Below, in pieces: positions 60,866 to 64,000 of a stretch of 64,000 nucleotides of DNA. A model generated the notes under the pieces. The model had not been told where the DNA came from. It made no database searches and saw only the letters and a program-made list of their open reading frames with translations. The translations under genes were made by a program, and so were the position numbers. Within the stretch, counting starts at the first letter, position 1, and each line of letters begins with the position of its first letter. Origin of the DNA: Tumebacillus lacus (GTDB lineage: Bacteria; Bacillota; Bacilli; Tumebacillales; Tumebacillaceae); contig NZ_JAPMLT010000002.1 in the NCBI RefSeq assembly GCF_026410385.1, forward strand, positions 496,001-560,000, written 5' to 3'.

Positions 60866-61549
60866 TTACTCGTCGTTTGCAGAGGTGAAGATCATCACGT
60901 ATTTGAGCAGTTCGAGGAGCGAGATCAAAGCGGCCGCCACATAGGTGAGCGCCGCAGCGTTGAGGACTTTGTTCACGCCGCGCTCTTCCTCGTTGGTGAT
61001 AAATCCTTCGGAAACCATTAGCGCTTTGGCCCGCGACGAGGCGTTAAATTCGACGGGCAGGGTGATCACTTGAAACAGCACCGCCACCGAGAAAAACAGG
61101 ATGCCAAGGCCGATCAGATTGGTCGCCTGAAACAGAAAACCGCCGATCAGCAAAAACGGTGCCACACCGGATGCCAGCCGGGTGAGCGGGAAGAGGCGAT
61201 GGCGAAACTTCAAGAACGGATAGGCGTTTTGATGCTGGATCGCATGTCCCACCTCATGGCAGGCGACAGACAGCGACGAGATCGAATGCCCGGCATAGAC
61301 CGGCTCCGACAGCCGCACGACGCGGTGGATCGGATCGTAGTGGTCGGTCAGCGCGCCCGGCACCGGCTCAATCGGCACGTCGTGCAGCCCTTGGCTGTCC
61401 AGCAGTTGCCTGGCCGCCTGCTCGCCGGTCAGCCCGGAAGAGGCCGGGACGTCCGCATAGCGCCGAAAATTGCCTTTGACTTTGAACTGCGCCCATACGG
61501 ACAGGCCAAACGCGATCAAGATCACAAAGTCCATCGGATGAAAGAACAT
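60866..61549 (-). CDS. Membrane zinc metallopeptidase (YugP-like)
   Basis: 227 residues. The N-terminal helix is followed by a peptidase domain with zinc motif HEVGHAIQHQ near residue 110, then three further helices. The SLSVACHEVGHAIQH text is that of the neutral zinc peptidase family exemplified by YugP. Substrate unknown; acts in the membrane. Its ATG overlaps the stop of the CorC-type gene, so the two are translationally coupled. Confidence 0.9.
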   Translation of the reverse strand: MFFHPMDFVILIAFGLSVWAQFKVKGNFRRYADVPASSGLTGEQAARQLLDSQGLHDVPIEPVPGALTDHYDPIHRVVRLSEPVYAGHSISSLSVACHEVGHAIQHQNAYPFLKFRHRLFPLTRLASGVAPFLLIGGFLFQATNLIGLGILFFSVAVLFQVITLPVEFNASSRAKALMVSEGFITNEEERGVNKVLNAAALTYVAAALISLLELLKYVMIFTSANDE

Positions 61550-62880
61550 CAGACGATTCCCTCCTTGTCCGGGTCAGCTTGGTGGTCTTTCGAGATGCGC
61601 ACCCGTTCGACGCGGTGCCCTTCCAGCTCTTCGACGCGAAACCGGTAGCCTTCCGCCTCCACGATCTCGCCCTGCTCCGGCGTGCGGCCCAGCGTTCCGT
61701 AGACCCAGCCGCCGATGGTGTCGACCTCTTCGTTGTTTAAGCGGATACGAAGCAGGTCATTGATCTCATCGACCAGCACGCGGCCTTCGACGAGATAGCC
61801 CTCGGGCGTGGTCTGCACCGGCGGGATCTCGTCGATGTCAAACTCATCGCGGATCTCGCCGACCAGCTCTTCGATGATATCCTCCATCGTGATCAGACCG
61901 GCCGTACCGCCAAACTCGTCGACGACAATCGCCATCTGTGTCCGGTGTTTCTGCATCTCGCGCAACACGATGGAGATCTCCGCCGACTCGGAGACGACGA
62001 TGATCCGGCGCAGCACTTTTTGCAGATCGAACGGTTTGCCGTCGTCGAGGCGCAGGTAGAAGTCCTTGATGTGGATAAAGCCGAGCACATGGTCTTTGTC
62101 CTCCCGCGTGACCGGGAAGCGAGTGTGCTGTTCGCGGCGGATCTTGGCCAGCACCTCGTCGCGGGAGTCGTTGATGTCGAGGGTGACCATGTCGATGCGC
62201 GGCACCATGATCTCGCGGGCGATCCGCTCGGAAAAATCGAACACCGAGTCAAACAGCGCCATCTCCGTCTGGTCGATCAGGCCGCTGCGGTGACTCTGGC
62301 TCACCAGCATGCGGATCTCCTCCTCGGTGTGCGCCAGTTCGCCTTCGGTGGCGGGCATGATGCCGAGGGAGCGCAGAAGCAGGTTGGCGGTGCCGTTGAG
62401 AAACCAGATGAACGGGTACATGATCTTGTGAAACGCGATCATCGGCCACGCGGTAAACATCACGGTGACTTCCGGCCGATGGATCGCCAGCGATTTGGGT
62501 GCCAGTTCCCCGAGCACGATGTGCAAAAAGGTGATCACGGCAAAGGCGATCACAAACGCGACGGTGTGCACGGCGAGGATCGGCACACCAAGGGCGGTCA
62601 GCGGCGGTTCGATCAGCTGGGCGATGGCCGGCTCCCCGATCCAGCCAAGGCCGAGCGAGGCCAGCGTGATCCCGAGTTGGGTGGCGGAGAGATAGGCGTC
62701 CAGGTGCTTCAGCACCCGTTGCGCCCGCAACGCCTTTCGGTTGCCTTCCTCGACCAACTGCTGCACGCGGCTCTGGCGGATGCGCACCATCGCAAATTCG
62801 GCGGCGACAAAAAATCCGTTCAGAAACACGAGAAACAGCACCAACGCCAGATTCAAAGCGGCCATCGACGGTTGGGCCAA
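61549..62880 (-). CDS. CNNM/CorC-type membrane protein (HlyC/CorC family)
   Basis: 443 residues: DUF21 membrane domain (about 1-195; GFFVAAEFAMVRIRQSRVQQ), two CBS domains (about 205-330; MVPRIDMVTLDIN) and a C-terminal CorC/HlyC domain (about 345-430; EVDTIGGWVYGTLGR). Relatives export magnesium or affect its homeostasis. The start was set at TTG 62880, which has AAAGGAGG 7-8 bases upstream; an ATG nine codons earlier has a poorly placed SD. Confidence 0.92.
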   Translation of the reverse strand: MAQPSMAALNLALVLFLVFLNGFFVAAEFAMVRIRQSRVQQLVEEGNRKALRAQRVLKHLDAYLSATQLGITLASLGLGWIGEPAIAQLIEPPLTALGVPILAVHTVAFVIAFAVITFLHIVLGELAPKSLAIHRPEVTVMFTAWPMIAFHKIMYPFIWFLNGTANLLLRSLGIMPATEGELAHTEEEIRMLVSQSHRSGLIDQTEMALFDSVFDFSERIAREIMVPRIDMVTLDINDSRDEVLAKIRREQHTRFPVTREDKDHVLGFIHIKDFYLRLDDGKPFDLQKVLRRIIVVSESAEISIVLREMQKHRTQMAIVVDEFGGTAGLITMEDIIEELVGEIRDEFDIDEIPPVQTTPEGYLVEGRVLVDEINDLLRIRLNNEEVDTIGGWVYGTLGRTPEQGEIVEAEGYRFRVEELEGHRVERVRISKDHQADPDKEGIV

Positions 62881-62935
62881 CGCCGATCCCTCCTTTCGCA
62901 CTCTCATTTCCCCTTACCATTTGCAATCCGGGCAC

Positions 62936-62967
62936 AAAAAAAACCTGTTCCCGCAGGAACAGGTGAA
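62936..62967 (-). terminator. Terminator after the poly-lysine lipoprotein gene
   Basis: CCTGTTC pairs with GAACAGG, followed on the minus strand by eight Ts. Confidence 0.88.
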
Positions 62968-62974
62968 GCTGGCG

Positions 62975-63316
62975 TTATTTCTTTTTCTTTTTCTTCTTGA
63001 GCGAAGAGGAGCTGCCTTGGTCGATGATGATGTCATTTTTCGAAGCGACGGTCAGGGTGTGCGTGCCGTCCGCTTTGATCTCGAGCAGCATCGGCGATTG
63101 GCCGGCTTTTTCCACGACGGTCAGTTTCTTGACGTCGTACTCGCCGTATTGTTTCAGGTTCAGTTCGTAGTCGTCGTCCTTTTGCTCATAGACGGCCTGG
63201 GTGACTTCGTGCGTGCCGACCGGCGGTTTCTTGCCGCCGAAGCAAGAGGCGACGAGGACGAGGACCAGAACGATCAGCAGAATGAAAATCAACAAAGCTT
63301 TGGTGCGTTTTTTCAT
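62975..63316 (-). CDS. Membrane-anchored small protein with poly-lysine C-terminus
   Basis: 113 residues. Basic start then a long hydrophobic segment (LLIFILLIVLVLVLVASC), ending in a possible lipobox cysteine; the outer part is a small beta domain (YELNLKQYGEYDVKKLTVVE, LLEIKADGTHTLTV). The C-terminus is SSSSL followed by seven lysines, which could bind anionic wall polymers. No family recognised. AGAG precedes the ATG. Divergent from the kinase gene. Confidence 0.72.
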   Translation of the reverse strand: MKKRTKALLIFILLIVLVLVLVASCFGGKKPPVGTHEVTQAVYEQKDDDYELNLKQYGEYDVKKLTVVEKAGQSPMLLEIKADGTHTLTVASKNDIIIDQGSSSSLKKKKKKK

Positions 63317-63381
63317 CTCTATTTACCCCGATTCTCTTTGTTTAGGTTTCTTTTTAAGCGATGATATTATAGCATAAAACT

Positions 63382-64000
63382 ATGGAAAAATCTCTGATGA
63401 AACGATGGCTCGACTGGTGGCGGGACCGGCCTTATCGCCGGGGACGGGTGTTGAACGGACGATATCGCGTGTTGGCGGTGCTCGGACGGGGGAGCTACGG
63501 CATCTCCTATCTGTGCCGCGACAGGCAGGGCGGGGGAGAGGTCGTGGTTAAGCAAGTGCTACCCAGCCGTCGGCACGGCGCCAAGGGGCGGCCGATCTAT
63601 GAGTACGAAACCGCTCTTCTCGCCGCTCTCGACCATCCGGGCATTCCCCGGCTGCTCGACAAGTTTGAGTGGCGGGAGGGGCTGTTTTTTGCGATGGAAT
63701 ACATGGACGGTCCCAATCTCGAAGATCTAATCTTCGCCGACGAAGAGCGCTATGACGAGGCGGCGGCGCTGTGCGTGGTGCGCGAGCTGTCGGAGTTGGT
63801 CGCCTACTTGCACGGCCAAGGCATCATCCACCGCGACGTGCGCATCCCGAACGTGATCCGCCGCGACGGACAGCTCTGCCTGATCGACTTCGGCCTCGCC
63901 AGACGGCTCCGAGCACCGGCGACGCAGATCGCCGAGGACTTGTCCGACTACGAGCGGGAGAAGCAGCTCAAAAGGGAAGTGTCGTATAAAAGCGACTTCT
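63382..64000 (+). CDS. Serine/threonine protein kinase (3' end cut by window)
   Basis: 206 codons remain open to the end of the window. Hanks-type kinase features: glycine loop LGRGSYGISYL near residue 36, lysine in VVVKQVLP, C-helix glutamate in YEYETALLAAL, hinge MEYMDGPNLEDL, catalytic loop HRDVRIPNV (arginine in place of the usual lysine after HRD) and DFG in LIDFGLARR. No SD is obvious at ATG 63382; a second ATG at 63397 follows GGAAAAA and may be the true start. Confidence 0.85.
   Translation, partial: MEKSLMKRWLDWWRDRPYRRGRVLNGRYRVLAVLGRGSYGISYLCRDRQGGGEVVVKQVLPSRRHGAKGRPIYEYETALLAALDHPGIPRLLDKFEWREGLFFAMEYMDGPNLEDLIFADEERYDEAAALCVVRELSELVAYLHGQGIIHRDVRIPNVIRRDGQLCLIDFGLARRLRAPATQIAEDLSDYEREKQLKREVSYKSDF

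Overview
The window is about 60% GC and comes from an endospore-forming, aerobic Firmicute. Evidence for sporulation is a small acid-soluble spore protein, a complete GerA-type germination operon and Spo0M. The high-GC Bacillales character, long tandem exoprotease array and lysine-degradation gene fit Alicyclobacillaceae such as Tumebacillus or a relative, but genus is inference. No rRNA, tRNA, CRISPR array, insertion sequence or prophage was recognised.

Region 1 (1-3.3 kb): the edge of a lysine-fermentation locus (3,5-diaminohexanoate dehydrogenase) behind a textbook sigma-54 promoter and next to a PAS/AAA+/Fis activator, then a GNAT acetyltransferase and a spore protein. Region 2 (3.6-14.8 kb): seven consecutive M4 (thermolysin-type) metalloprotease genes on the + strand. 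Most have their own terminator and a near-identical promoter (TTGACA, 18-base spacer, TA-rich -10). The seventh lacks the propeptide and is coupled to the sixth. Region 3 (14.8-24 kb): XapX protein, YwiB-like protein, speB, speE, a class A PBP (as near B. subtilis ywhE-ywiB), an aspartate aminotransferase, a copper/cytochrome lipoprotein operon (FixH-like, cytochrome c, SCO) and small basic proteins.

Region 4 (24-30.6 kb): a chemoreceptor and three HTH-TPR regulators of RRNPP type. One overlaps by one base a 43-codon exported-peptide gene, and another lies beside a second small secreted-peptide candidate. This looks like one or two uncharacterised peptide quorum-sensing modules. Region 5 (30.7-37.5 kb): ger operon in the order A-C-X-B, DUF423, Toprim, sulfurtransferase and a secreted protein. 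Region 6 (37.6-43.1 kb): a BmrCD-like heterodimeric ABC exporter preceded by a 27-residue leader peptide and two tandem terminators, then a liquefying alpha-amylase with a cre-like site at the transcription start.

Region 7 (43.4-54 kb): a membrane protein; a four-gene set (UbiA prenyltransferase, SMR-like flippase, GT-C glycosyltransferase, PAP2-like protein) that could make and use a polyprenyl-phospho-pentose; a type VII-type polymorphic toxin with its likely immunity gene; a nucleotidyltransferase-fold protein; and a five-gene envelope operon pairing an active metallophosphoesterase with a paralogue that has lost its metal-ligand motifs. Region 8 (54.1-64 kb): glutathione peroxidase, DoxX, cupin regulator, MFS transporter, lipoproteins, YkpA-type ABC-F, Spo0M, YugP-like protease, CorC-type membrane protein and a truncated protein kinase. 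Rho-independent terminators are unusually easy to see and often contain the stop codon of the gene they end.
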